Below are positions 1 through 7,550 of a stretch of DNA of 28,298 bases, one piece after another. The notes beneath the pieces were generated by a model, which saw only the letters and a program-made list of their open reading frames with translations, searched no databases and was not told the origin of the DNA. The DNA lies in NCBI GenBank assembly GCA_905210995.1, contig CAJLZE010000027.1:1-28298 (forward strand), read 5' to 3'. The DNA comes from an uncultured Anaerotruncus sp. Lineage in GTDB: Bacteria > Bacillota > Clostridia > Oscillospirales > CAG-272. A program made the translations under genes and the position numbers. Each line of letters begins with the position of its first letter. Position 1 is the first letter of the stretch.

Positions 1-992
1 CTGCCGCAGTTGCCGCCAGTGTCCATCAGCATCGGTATTGCAGCAACGAGAACGAGATAAGACGACAGCGCGTCCTGAAAATGCGTGATTATCGAGCCTG
101 TAAAGGCAGCTGAAACGGTGAGCACGAGAAGCCACGGAATGCGGTTTTTGAATATCTCAAGGACCGAGAGCTTCATATACGGCTTGTCCGACGGCGTGAC
201 CGCGCCTATTTTGTCTATATCCTCGGTCGCTTCGTCGCGTATGACGTTCATCACGTCGTCAACGGTAACGATGCCGACGAGCCTTTCCTCACTGTCAACG
301 ACCGGCAGCACTATGCTGCCGTATTTCGTGAATACGTTTGCAACATCCTCCTTGTCGTCGAGCGTTCTGACCGATATGATGTTTTCGTTCATCACCGAGC
401 CGACGGAGGCCCCCGGCTCGGCAAGTATCAGCGTGCGTATCGTCACTATCCCGATAAGCCGCCTGCCGCGGTCGGTCACATAGCAGACGTTGATGTTTTC
501 GCTGTCGATGCCGACGCGGCGGATATGCTCTATCGCCTCGCCGACGGTCATTGCGGCGTGAAGCCCGACGTATTCGGTAGTCATAATGCTGCCCGCCGAG
601 TCGTCGGGATAGCGCAGCAGCTCGTTTATCAGCCGCCGTGATTCGGGGCTCGACTGCTCGAGTATCCTTCCCACAAGCAGCGCGGGCACCTCTTCGATGA
701 GATCGACCGTGTCGTCGAGATAAAGCTCGTTGAGTATGTCGCGCAGCTCGCTGTCCGAAAAGCCGCGTATCAGCTCCTCTCGACTGTCGGCGTCCATTTC
801 GACGAACGTATCCGCCGCCTCGTCCTTCGGCAGCAGGCGGAAGAGCAGAGAGAGATCCTGCGGCGGCATTTCCGCCAGTGCCGCGGCAAGATCGACGGGC
901 TGCGCCGTGAGCAGCACGTCGCGCAGGCTCTGATACTTTTTTTCTTCGATCAGAGTCCTGAGAGTTTCGGTGAAAATGAAGTTTTCTTTCAT
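1..992 (-). CDS. mgtE: Magnesium transporter MgtE (5' part; gene runs off the left edge)
   Basis: Inner-membrane Mg2+ channel/transporter. About 330 codons are visible and the gene is cut by the window start. Reading the minus strand, the protein opens MKENFIFTETLRTLIEEKK and continues into the helical MgtE N domain (residues to about 125). A tandem CBS pair follows (about 130-255, with the typical phrase DDSAGSIMTTEYV at its entry). The first membrane segments start near residue 285. The last readable residues are MDTGGNCG, matching the conserved pore-entry motif of the family (usually MDTGGNAG). ATG at 992 is preceded by AAAGGACGG. The 144-nt gap to the next gene upstream on this strand holds a possible promoter and a 9-bp inverted repeat, so it may be transcribed independently. 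In the family the N and CBS domains sense cytosolic Mg2+. I see no room for a full M-box riboswitch. Confidence 0.95.
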   Translation of the reverse strand, partial: MKENFIFTETLRTLIEEKKYQSLRDVLLTAQPVDLAAALAEMPPQDLSLLFRLLPKDEAADTFVEMDADSREELIRGFSDSELRDILNELYLDDTVDLIEEVPALLVGRILEQSSPESRRLINELLRYPDDSAGSIMTTEYVGLHAAMTVGEAIEHIRRVGIDSENINVCYVTDRGRRLIGIVTIRTLILAEPGASVGSVMNENIISVRTLDDKEDVANVFTKYGSIVLPVVDSEERLVGIVTVDDVMNVIRDEATEDIDKIGAVTPSDKPYMKLSVLEIFKNRIPWLLVLTVSAAFTGSIITHFQDALSSYLVLVAAIPMLMDTGGNCG

Positions 993-1042
993 TTGTTGCC
1001 GTCCTTTCCGTAGCCGGACGGCAGCGGCGGCAAAAAGCCGCG

Positions 1043-1095
1043 CGGACAGTCGCCCGACACTTATATTATGTACTTTTGTTGGCGTTGACTGTCCG
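1043..1095 (-). promoter_or_regulatory. Possible mgtE promoter/operator with flanking inverted repeat
   Basis: The 9-bp arms cggacagtc (1043-1051) and gactgtccg (1087-1095) are perfect inverted repeats. They enclose a minus-strand AT-rich stretch (ataatataag, around 1058-1067) that could serve as a -10 region. No good -35 is present, so the promoter call is weak. The repeat could be an operator or an RNA stem. Confidence 0.3.
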
Positions 1096-1136
1096 TATTC
1101 ATATGATTTTTTACCTCATTCGGATCTTTTTGTTTT

Positions 1137-2699
1137 TTATTTTGCGGGGCTTGCAAACGGCAGCAGCTTTTCGAGCACCGCAAGCACCTCGGGTCTTATT
1201 TCGGGGATATTTTCGCCGTTTATCAGCGATATGCGCAGCGCCGATACGAACGCCGCGGCAAAAAAGAGCAGCAGCACGGCGTATGACGTGCACTTTGCCC
1301 ACTTCGGGAGCCGCTCGGATGCCGCCGCGCGGTTATAAAGGGACAGAAGCGTTATGGCCGACAGCATCGCGGCAACAAGCATGAGATCGACAGTGTAGCG
1401 GTATACGACGCCGCCCATGCAGAAATCGAACCATGCCGTGAAGATGAGCCCGAAGAGCGTCGAACCGATAAATGCGTGCTGTCGCGCATTCCTGCCTCTT
1501 CCGAAGAGCAGCGCGAGCGTGCCTACGAGCGTAAGCGGGAATGCCGCAAGCCCGATATTCGAGCCGGTGTAAACGTAGTGGCCGGCGGGGACCGCCGCAA
1601 GGTCGGTAAATGTTATGTAGGGATAGATATCGGATGTGCCCGGCAGCGCCAGAAAATAATTGTATATCGCAAGCGGCAGGTCGGTGAGCCGCATACGATA
1701 GGTCGAAACATCGGCGACCGTGAGCTGATAGCTTGCGCCGAAGTCGAACGGACCGGAAAAGCGTGCCGCGTTGAACCACATCGTAAAGCCGGCGGCGGCA
1801 ATCACGGGCGCACCGAGAGAGGCAAGCTCCGCGATAATGCGACGCGCACGGCGAAGGCTGCCGTTTTCATCGCGCCTGCGTATTATCATGAACCACAGCC
1901 CGGGTACTATGGGGAACGCCGCAAGCAGCGCAATGTTCGGGCGCGAGAGAAAAACGAGAGAATAGGATATCCCCGCCGCGATGAGCAGAAGACAGCGGCG
2001 CCATCCCGCGCGTGCGTTATATGCCGCAAACGCGAAGAAAAGAAACGCGGAAAGAAATGCCGTGCCCGCGGCGACGGAAAAGAAATAAAAGTGCCTGAGC
2101 CCGCGCAGCGTCAGCAGTATGCCGCTGCCCGCAAAAAGCGACGGCACGGCAAACATCAGCAAAATAAGCGGCGTGCGCTGCCCGAAAGCCTCTGCCCAGC
2201 CGAACAGGGCGAGCGGCAGAAACAGCGCGGTGATAAACAGAAAAACTCCCAGCGTAAACGAGTCGCCGGGCAGGGCTCCCGTTGCGAGATAGTAGGGATA
2301 ATAAACGGCGATCACCGGAGCGATGCCGAAATACGAATAGTATTTTCCGCCGTACATCGCGCGGTCCCAGAGAAAGTAGGCGCCCGAGTTGTGTCGCGCG
2401 GTGTAATCGTACGGGTTTTCGAGCGCGGTAAGGCGCGGGCTTACGGGAAAGTCGATCTCAAGCTGACCCTTTTCGAAGGCGTCAAACTGCTGCACATACG
2501 GGTTGTAGGAGTTTACGCCGTCCTCGAGCGGATATGCGATGGGATCCTTGGCGTCCGCAAAGCAGTTAAAGAACACCGGCACCGCCGCAAGGCAGAGCAG
2601 CACAGACACGAGCGCCGCGAATTTGTGGGAGAGGCGTCGGGGATCATACGGCGCGCCGAAAAAGCGCGCAAGGCCTTTTTTGATGTTTGAAGGATTCAT
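1137..2699 (-). CDS. Polytopic membrane protein, glycosyltransferase-C-like architecture
   Basis: A 520-residue integral membrane protein. A short basic N terminus leads into a first membrane helix at about residues 28-48, followed by a long outward loop (about 50-130) rich in Tyr, Asp and Asn. That loop includes YGGKYYSYFGIAPVIAVYYP, which runs into the next helix; roughly ten more hydrophobic segments follow. One long loop between helices with acidic and aromatic residues is typical of lipid-linked-sugar GT-C enzymes, but I recognise no diagnostic catalytic motif, so the function is unassigned. ATG at 2699 has AAAGG 12 nt upstream. It lies 24 nt after the next membrane protein gene, which has a similar architecture, and downstream of a UGM-like flavoprotein. 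Together they suggest a cell-envelope glycan module. Alternatively it is a non-enzymatic membrane protein of unknown role. Confidence 0.85.
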   Translation of the reverse strand: MNPSNIKKGLARFFGAPYDPRRLSHKFAALVSVLLCLAAVPVFFNCFADAKDPIAYPLEDGVNSYNPYVQQFDAFEKGQLEIDFPVSPRLTALENPYDYTARHNSGAYFLWDRAMYGGKYYSYFGIAPVIAVYYPYYLATGALPGDSFTLGVFLFITALFLPLALFGWAEAFGQRTPLILLMFAVPSLFAGSGILLTLRGLRHFYFFSVAAGTAFLSAFLFFAFAAYNARAGWRRCLLLIAAGISYSLVFLSRPNIALLAAFPIVPGLWFMIIRRRDENGSLRRARRIIAELASLGAPVIAAAGFTMWFNAARFSGPFDFGASYQLTVADVSTYRMRLTDLPLAIYNYFLALPGTSDIYPYITFTDLAAVPAGHYVYTGSNIGLAAFPLTLVGTLALLFGRGRNARQHAFIGSTLFGLIFTAWFDFCMGGVVYRYTVDLMLVAAMLSAITLLSLYNRAAASERLPKWAKCTSYAVLLLFFAAAFVSALRISLINGENIPEIRPEVLAVLEKLLPFASPAK

Positions 2700-2723
2700 T
2701 TATCCGATTCGCCTTTCGGGTGT

Positions 2724-4505
2724 TTATTTTACGCCGTAATATTCCTTCCAGTCGGTGGAGGCAAGGATGTTTTCGGAGAAAACATAGATGCGAAAGCCGG
2801 GAATACCCTCGGTCGGGTTTCCCTCGTCGTCTCTGTCAGAGCCGTCATAGCACTCGGTGAGATATGTCGAGCACAGATCCTGCCATGTCTGCGATGAAGC
2901 GGCAGTGGCAGCCTCCGACGCCGTGAGGATGACAAAATACCTGTCGTGCGAGGTGTCGGCGTACCAGTCGAGTTCGGATTGATAGTAATACGGGTATATT
3001 CCCTTTACACGGTCAACGTTTATCTGGCGCACGGTGACATCCGAATCCGAAAGCACCGTGACTGCGGGGCCGTTCCAGAAGGTAGCGTATCCGTATTCAA
3101 GCTCGTGTGCGCGGCAGAAGTCGATTATGCGGTGCAGATTGTTGTCGCTGCCGTAGTCGGTGGGCATTGCGGCGATCGTCGCCGCGGGCAGGAGCGACGC
3201 AAGCATAACGAACGCCGTAAGAAGCGCGCCCGCGCGGGCTGCAACGCGACCCGAGGCTGCTGCGTCCGTTTCACCGGTTTTATCCGTCCCGGCTGCACCA
3301 TCGGCATTGCCGGCAGGTGCCGACAGCGCCCTGCGCCCCGCAAGCCAAAGCTCGTAAGCACCCACGAGCGTCACGAGCACGGCAGAGCCGGCTATGGGAG
3401 TGAGTCTCCAGTTCGCCGCCGACAGCTTGCCGCAGATAAAGCCGAAAATTATTACCGCCGAAAGCACAAGGTGCGCCCACACGCAAAGGCATGCGCCGAC
3501 CGTAGAGAGCCTGCGGTAGAGAACGAGCATCACCAGGGGCGCGGCAAGTATCACAAGGCTTATGCCGATGCGTATCATGTTGCCGAACGATGCCACGGCA
3601 AAAAGCGAGTCTCTTTCGACCACATTGAGCCCCATGAGGGTCATAAAGTGGCGGAAGAAGAGCTGCGCATTGCCGACCCACTCGGTCGGCGACGACCAGC
3701 CCGAATATGCGTCGGCATATCCGGCGGAGACGCCGTTTTTCATCAGCTCCAGCAAAAGCATTCCGACAGCCGTGCCGCCCACGACCGCAATGAGAGCCGA
3801 CAGAGATGGTACCGATGCCTCGGATACGAGCTTATCCTTGCCGCAGAATATGCGCTCGGCAATGAGAGCCGCAGCCGTCGGCAATATCGCAATGGCTATT
3901 ATCTGCATCCCGTCTGTCGCCGCGCCCGCGGAGAGGAGCGCCATCAGCACGATGAGCATAACGTACCGTCGGCGTGAGGTGCCGCCGTCAAGCAGACGCG
4001 CGGCAATGCCGAGCGTGAAAAACAGCACGCAAAGCCCTATGCTGTAATAAATGACGTGCCCCCACATGATCTCGCGCAGCTTGTCCGAGGACGAGAGCAG
4101 CATGAGAACGGCAAAGGTTGCTATCCCGCAAAAGCCGCGTCCCATGCCGAAGGAGCGAAAGCAGAACCACACCGACGCGGCAAATATCACGGCGAAAATT
4201 ATCATTGCGATGTTGTGCGCCGTCATGCCGTAGCCGAATATCCGGATGAGCGGCACCATCCACGCCGATGCGGAGAAGGGCAGCAGCGCGGCGTATTTGA
4301 AATCCGGGTCGAATATCTTGCCCGACTCGACCGTTGCGTTTGCCCAAACGATAGAATCGGTGCAGTCCGAGTGGAAATAACCCTCTCCCGGGCCGAGAAT
4401 GTAGTATATTACAAGTGCGAGCGCCGCGGCGACGGGGAGAGCGGAGATAACGGCAAGCGCTGCCCTGCCCGCCCGTGTGCGGCGGAGGTCTGAGAGACTT
4501 TTCAT
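2724..4505 (-). CDS. Large polytopic membrane protein, glycosyltransferase-C-like
   Basis: A 593-residue membrane protein. The first helix (about residues 17-38) is followed by an exposed loop with HSDCTDSIVWANA and FDPDFKYAALLPF. About ten further helices follow. A Gly/Ala/Thr-rich cytosolic-looking linker (about 390-420) then precedes a last helix and a C-terminal soluble domain of about 150 residues, including ILTASEAATAASSQTW. The architecture resembles GT-C glycosyltransferases using polyprenyl-linked donors, but no family-defining motif is certain. The start is ATG 4505, because AAGGAG sits 8 nt upstream; a GTG at 4514 lies directly on that ribosome site and is unlikely. The neighbour upstream is the UGM-like flavoprotein (24-nt gap) and downstream a second membrane protein (24-nt gap), consistent with one transcript. 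Confidence 0.85.
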   Translation of the reverse strand: MKSLSDLRRTRAGRAALAVISALPVAAALALVIYYILGPGEGYFHSDCTDSIVWANATVESGKIFDPDFKYAALLPFSASAWMVPLIRIFGYGMTAHNIAMIIFAVIFAASVWFCFRSFGMGRGFCGIATFAVLMLLSSSDKLREIMWGHVIYYSIGLCVLFFTLGIAARLLDGGTSRRRYVMLIVLMALLSAGAATDGMQIIAIAILPTAAALIAERIFCGKDKLVSEASVPSLSALIAVVGGTAVGMLLLELMKNGVSAGYADAYSGWSSPTEWVGNAQLFFRHFMTLMGLNVVERDSLFAVASFGNMIRIGISLVILAAPLVMLVLYRRLSTVGACLCVWAHLVLSAVIIFGFICGKLSAANWRLTPIAGSAVLVTLVGAYELWLAGRRALSAPAGNADGAAGTDKTGETDAAASGRVAARAGALLTAFVMLASLLPAATIAAMPTDYGSDNNLHRIIDFCRAHELEYGYATFWNGPAVTVLSDSDVTVRQINVDRVKGIYPYYYQSELDWYADTSHDRYFVILTASEAATAASSQTWQDLCSTYLTECYDGSDRDDEGNPTEGIPGFRIYVFSENILASTDWKEYYGVK

Positions 4506-4529
4506 GTCCTGCACTCCTTTTTACCGTGG

Positions 4530-6104
4530 TCAGGCTTTTGCGCCCTCGGCAGATTTTTCCTCGTGATATTCCTTTTCGGTATTCACGCCCCATACGGCGG
4601 TCTTGTCATTGCTGCCCGCGGCGATGGCACGCACGGCTTCTATTGCCGTCAGCATCGAGTGATCCATATTGTTGTAGCGGTGCTGACCGTTGCGCCCGAG
4701 GCACCAGAGATTGTCGATGCCCGAGAGGTAATCCTTTACCGTGTCGAATTCGGCGTAGGTGTCAAAATACGCGGGATATGCCTTCTTTACGCGTATGCGC
4801 CGCGCGTCCTTTACGCTCGCGCGGTCGATGACGTCGATCTTGACGAGCTCGTCTATCGCAAACTTTATAAAGTCCTCGTCCGACATATTCCACATCTCGT
4901 CGCCCTCGTTGCAGAAATACTCAAGACCTATCCACATCGTGTGCTCGGGGTCGGCGACCATGTAGGGCGACCAGTTGTTGAAGAGCTGAAGCCTGCCGAG
5001 CTTGACGTCGCGCTCCTGGATATAGATCCAGCAGTCGGGCACGTCGCCGGTGAGCGTTTTGTGCTTGGTCTTGTTGACCAGCTTGAGCTTGTCAACGAGA
5101 AGCCCCACGGTAATAAAATCGCGGTAAGGCAGTCCTGCGGCAATGCGGCGAACGTCGGCGGGGACCGCGTCGCCCATTCCGGCGACAAGATCCTTGACGG
5201 GCATGGTGGACATGAAGCAGTCGCCGCCGAATTCTCTGCCGTCGGCGGTCGTAACGCTCACGACTTTATTTCCGTCAAGCTTTATGCCGCTGACCTCGGT
5301 GTTCATTATTATTTCGCCGCCGAGCTCCTTTATTTCATCGGCGAGCGTCTCCCAGAGCTGACCGGGACCGTATTTCGGGTAGTAATACTGCTCGATGAGC
5401 GAGGTCTCGACCTTGTCCTTAGGGCGGAAGGGCTTTGAGAGCACGTTCCAGACTGCTTTCATGAGCGAGAGCCCTTTTACGCGCTGAGCGCCCCAGTCGG
5501 CGGATATCTGCGACGGGTGACGGCCCCAGAGCTTTGTGGTGTAATCCTCAAAAAACATTTCGTAGAGGGGTCTGCCGAAACGGTTTATATAGAAGTTTTC
5601 AAGCGAATCCTCGGGCTTTTTGTGTATTGCCGAGCCGATATAGCCGAAGCCGGAGCGCATGGTGTTTTTAAAGCCCATGTTCTTGAAGGTCTCGGGCTTG
5701 AGAGAGATGGGATAATCAAAGAATTTGCGGAGGAAGAATATGCGCGATATGCGGTTGCGCAGCAACATCACGCGGTCGGTGGTCTCGGGGTCGGGACCGC
5801 CCTCGGCAAGCGGCTTTTCGACGCCGAGCTTTTTGTCGTCATACGACGGCTTGCCCTGAAGCGGCATAAGCTCCTGCCAGAGCTCGTTGACCTCGGCGTT
5901 TTTGGAGAAAAAGCGGTGCCCGCCTATATCCATGCGGTTGCCGTCCACCACGGCGGTGCGCGAGATACCGCCGATGTAAGGGGATGCCTCGAGTATTACC
6001 GGCTTTATGTCGGTATCCTTAAGCAGACGGTAGGCGGCGGTAAGTCCCGCAGGCCCCGCGCCGATGATAATTGCCGTGCGTGTTCTTTTTTCGGTGTTTT
6101 CCAT
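4530..6104 (-). CDS. FAD-dependent oxidoreductase, UDP-galactopyranose mutase/amine oxidase-like
   Basis: A 524-residue soluble flavoprotein. An N-terminal Rossmann motif (IIIGAGPAGLTAAYRLL, about residues 11-27) for the FAD ADP moiety is followed by GGISRT and DIGGHRFFSK (about 45-70), hallmarks of the UGM/protoporphyrinogen-oxidase-like NAD(P)-binding group. The C-terminal stretch LGRNGQHRYNNMDHSM (about residues 480-495) is the conserved FAD-contacting end seen in UGM-like proteins. ATG 6104 is chosen because AGAAAGGA lies just upstream and the protein then begins right before the dinucleotide-binding fold; an open frame extends further upstream without a good ribosome site. It sits immediately upstream of two GT-C-like membrane proteins, so a role in modifying a sugar for an envelope polymer is plausible. 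The exact substrate is unknown; UGM activity itself is not proven. Confidence 0.88.
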   Translation of the reverse strand: MENTEKRTRTAIIIGAGPAGLTAAYRLLKDTDIKPVILEASPYIGGISRTAVVDGNRMDIGGHRFFSKNAEVNELWQELMPLQGKPSYDDKKLGVEKPLAEGGPDPETTDRVMLLRNRISRIFFLRKFFDYPISLKPETFKNMGFKNTMRSGFGYIGSAIHKKPEDSLENFYINRFGRPLYEMFFEDYTTKLWGRHPSQISADWGAQRVKGLSLMKAVWNVLSKPFRPKDKVETSLIEQYYYPKYGPGQLWETLADEIKELGGEIIMNTEVSGIKLDGNKVVSVTTADGREFGGDCFMSTMPVKDLVAGMGDAVPADVRRIAAGLPYRDFITVGLLVDKLKLVNKTKHKTLTGDVPDCWIYIQERDVKLGRLQLFNNWSPYMVADPEHTMWIGLEYFCNEGDEMWNMSDEDFIKFAIDELVKIDVIDRASVKDARRIRVKKAYPAYFDTYAEFDTVKDYLSGIDNLWCLGRNGQHRYNNMDHSMLTAIEAVRAIAAGSNDKTAVWGVNTEKEYHEEKSAEGAKA

Positions 6105-6120
6105 ATCGGTTTTTCCTTTC

Positions 6121-6843
6121 TCAATAGCCGTATTCTTTGCCGAATCCGTCAAGTCCCGCCTCGGCGAGCTTGTCGGGCAGTATCCATTTTTCGCTTGTCG
6201 TTTCCATGTCTCCGCTTTCGTCCGGCTCGGACACCGCATAGCAGTATATTTCGGTCTCCGAGTAATATGTCAGCGCCTCCTCGCGCACGACGGTATATCT
6301 GCCGTTCTTCCCGGTGTCCGGCGCAAGGTAGGTTATCGTTACGGCGAATATATATTTTTTCGGTTCGTTGGGCGACGACGGCAGGTCGGTGCGCACGCGC
6401 GTCAGCGACGACACCTCGCCGTTATCGCCGAAGTGTATGCCGCGTATCGCCGACAGCGTTTCGTCAAGGTAAAAGCCGCCGCTGCCGTCGGCACGAAAGC
6501 AGTTGTAGGTGTCGCCGTCGAAGGTGCGCTCCGACATTGATATGATGTCCGGCAGCCCGTCGGCGTCTATGTCAACGACCGAAACGCCGTAATCCAGCCC
6601 GTCGTCCTTATGGAACGGGCGCGTCACCCTGTTCGTACAGTGAAGGCGCTGCGCCTCGCTGCCGTCGGCGTTCCTGACGACGAGATTCTTCACGCCGTAT
6701 ACCTCGCCGCCGTATGCCTCTACCGTCCTGCCGTCGCCGAGGGGCAGCTCTGTGAGAAGCGCTCCGCCTATGCCGCACGACGCGAGCAGCAAAAGCAGCG
6801 CCGCAGACAGCAAAAACGCGGAAATGATCCTTTGAAGCTTCAT
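6121..6843 (-). CDS. Putative lipoprotein with FG-GAP/VCBS-like repeat
   Basis: A 240-residue exported protein. A basic N terminus and a hydrophobic stretch end in LLLLASCG (about residues 17-24), a lipobox with Cys23 as the predicted lipidation site. In the mature part VSVVDIDADGLPDIISM (about residues 87-103) has the Asp-rich Ca2+-loop look of FG-GAP/VCBS repeats. The remainder is not recognised. Its start codon overlaps the stop of the flavin reductase gene by 4 nt (ATGA), implying translational coupling, and the UGM-like gene begins 16 nt after it. It is likely anchored to the outer face of the membrane. No enzymatic motif is seen. Confidence 0.8.
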   Translation of the reverse strand: MKLQRIISAFLLSAALLLLLASCGIGGALLTELPLGDGRTVEAYGGEVYGVKNLVVRNADGSEAQRLHCTNRVTRPFHKDDGLDYGVSVVDIDADGLPDIISMSERTFDGDTYNCFRADGSGGFYLDETLSAIRGIHFGDNGEVSSLTRVRTDLPSSPNEPKKYIFAVTITYLAPDTGKNGRYTVVREEALTYYSETEIYCYAVSEPDESGDMETTSEKWILPDKLAEAGLDGFGKEYGY

Positions 6844-7484
6844 TTTTTTACGCCTCCGCCCTTTTGCGTGGCTTTGCCGCGAGTTTTTCTGCGCACCGAA
6901 AAGCCGAAGTCGCCGAGCTTTCTGCCAAGCTCGAAATATTCGCCGTGCGAATATGCCGCAAGGTGCGCACGGTCAAGGTGCAGCTTGCCGTTCCCGTCAA
7001 CTATCGCGGGATCGACACCCACGCCGAGAACGTCGGCAAGAAATATATCATGCGTGCCGAGAGGGATCTTGCGTATCACGCGGCAGTCAAGCGTCAGCGG
7101 CGATGCGGAAAGAGACGGACAGCCGACCTTTCCCGTTGCCGACGGCTCGGTGGCGAGCGAGAACTTTTTTATTTTGTCCGCGTCCCTGCCCGAATACACT
7201 CCGCAGCTGTCCGCGGAGCGCACCATTGCCGAGGTGACGAGGTTTATCGTAAATTCTCCGGTCTCTTCGATTATCCTGTACGAATGCCGCGACGGACGCA
7301 GCGAGATATAAACGACCGGCGGCTGTGTGCAGGCGATCCCGCACCATGCCACGGTCACGGCGTTGGGCGCAAAGCCCGACGGCATCGCGGCACCGTCGGC
7401 TCCTATGCGGTCGCCGCCGCAGGTGACCATTACAACGGGCAAAGGGGAAAGCATCGCCCCGCCCTTCCATGATAATTTAGACAA
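6840..7484 (-). CDS. Flavin reductase family protein (FMN-binding split-barrel)
   Basis: A 214-residue protein with the flavin reductase-like fold. The opening SKLSWKGGAMLSPLPVVMV is very typical of clostridial members of this family. FAPNAVTVAWCGIACTQPP, SLRPSRHSY and GEFTINLV (all in the first half) make up the FMN-binding barrel region. Members use FMN and act in flavin or small-redox chemistry; the substrate here is unknown. A TTG start at 7484 is proposed because AGAGGACG lies 8-9 nt upstream and the family N terminus fits exactly from there. The C terminus is basic (SVRRKTRGKATQKGGGVKK), somewhat longer than usual. It ends in a 4-nt overlap with the lipoprotein gene. It lies 66 nt downstream of the HD phosphohydrolase gene with no evident terminator between. 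Confidence 0.9.
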   Translation of the reverse strand: MSKLSWKGGAMLSPLPVVMVTCGGDRIGADGAAMPSGFAPNAVTVAWCGIACTQPPVVYISLRPSRHSYRIIEETGEFTINLVTSAMVRSADSCGVYSGRDADKIKKFSLATEPSATGKVGCPSLSASPLTLDCRVIRKIPLGTHDIFLADVLGVGVDPAIVDGNGKLHLDRAHLAAYSHGEYFELGRKLGDFGFSVRRKTRGKATQKGGGVKK

Positions 7485-7550
7485 CTCAGACGTCCTCTTT
7501 TTTTGATTTCTTCCTTAAATAAATAACGGATATCGTGTGCGCGGCGCGTA

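Noticed and set aside
1476..2690. A 404-codon plus-strand frame opposite the membrane protein gene
   Set aside because: The translation is Arg/Lys/Glu-rich low-quality sequence typical of the complement of a GC-rich membrane protein gene; there is no ribosome site.
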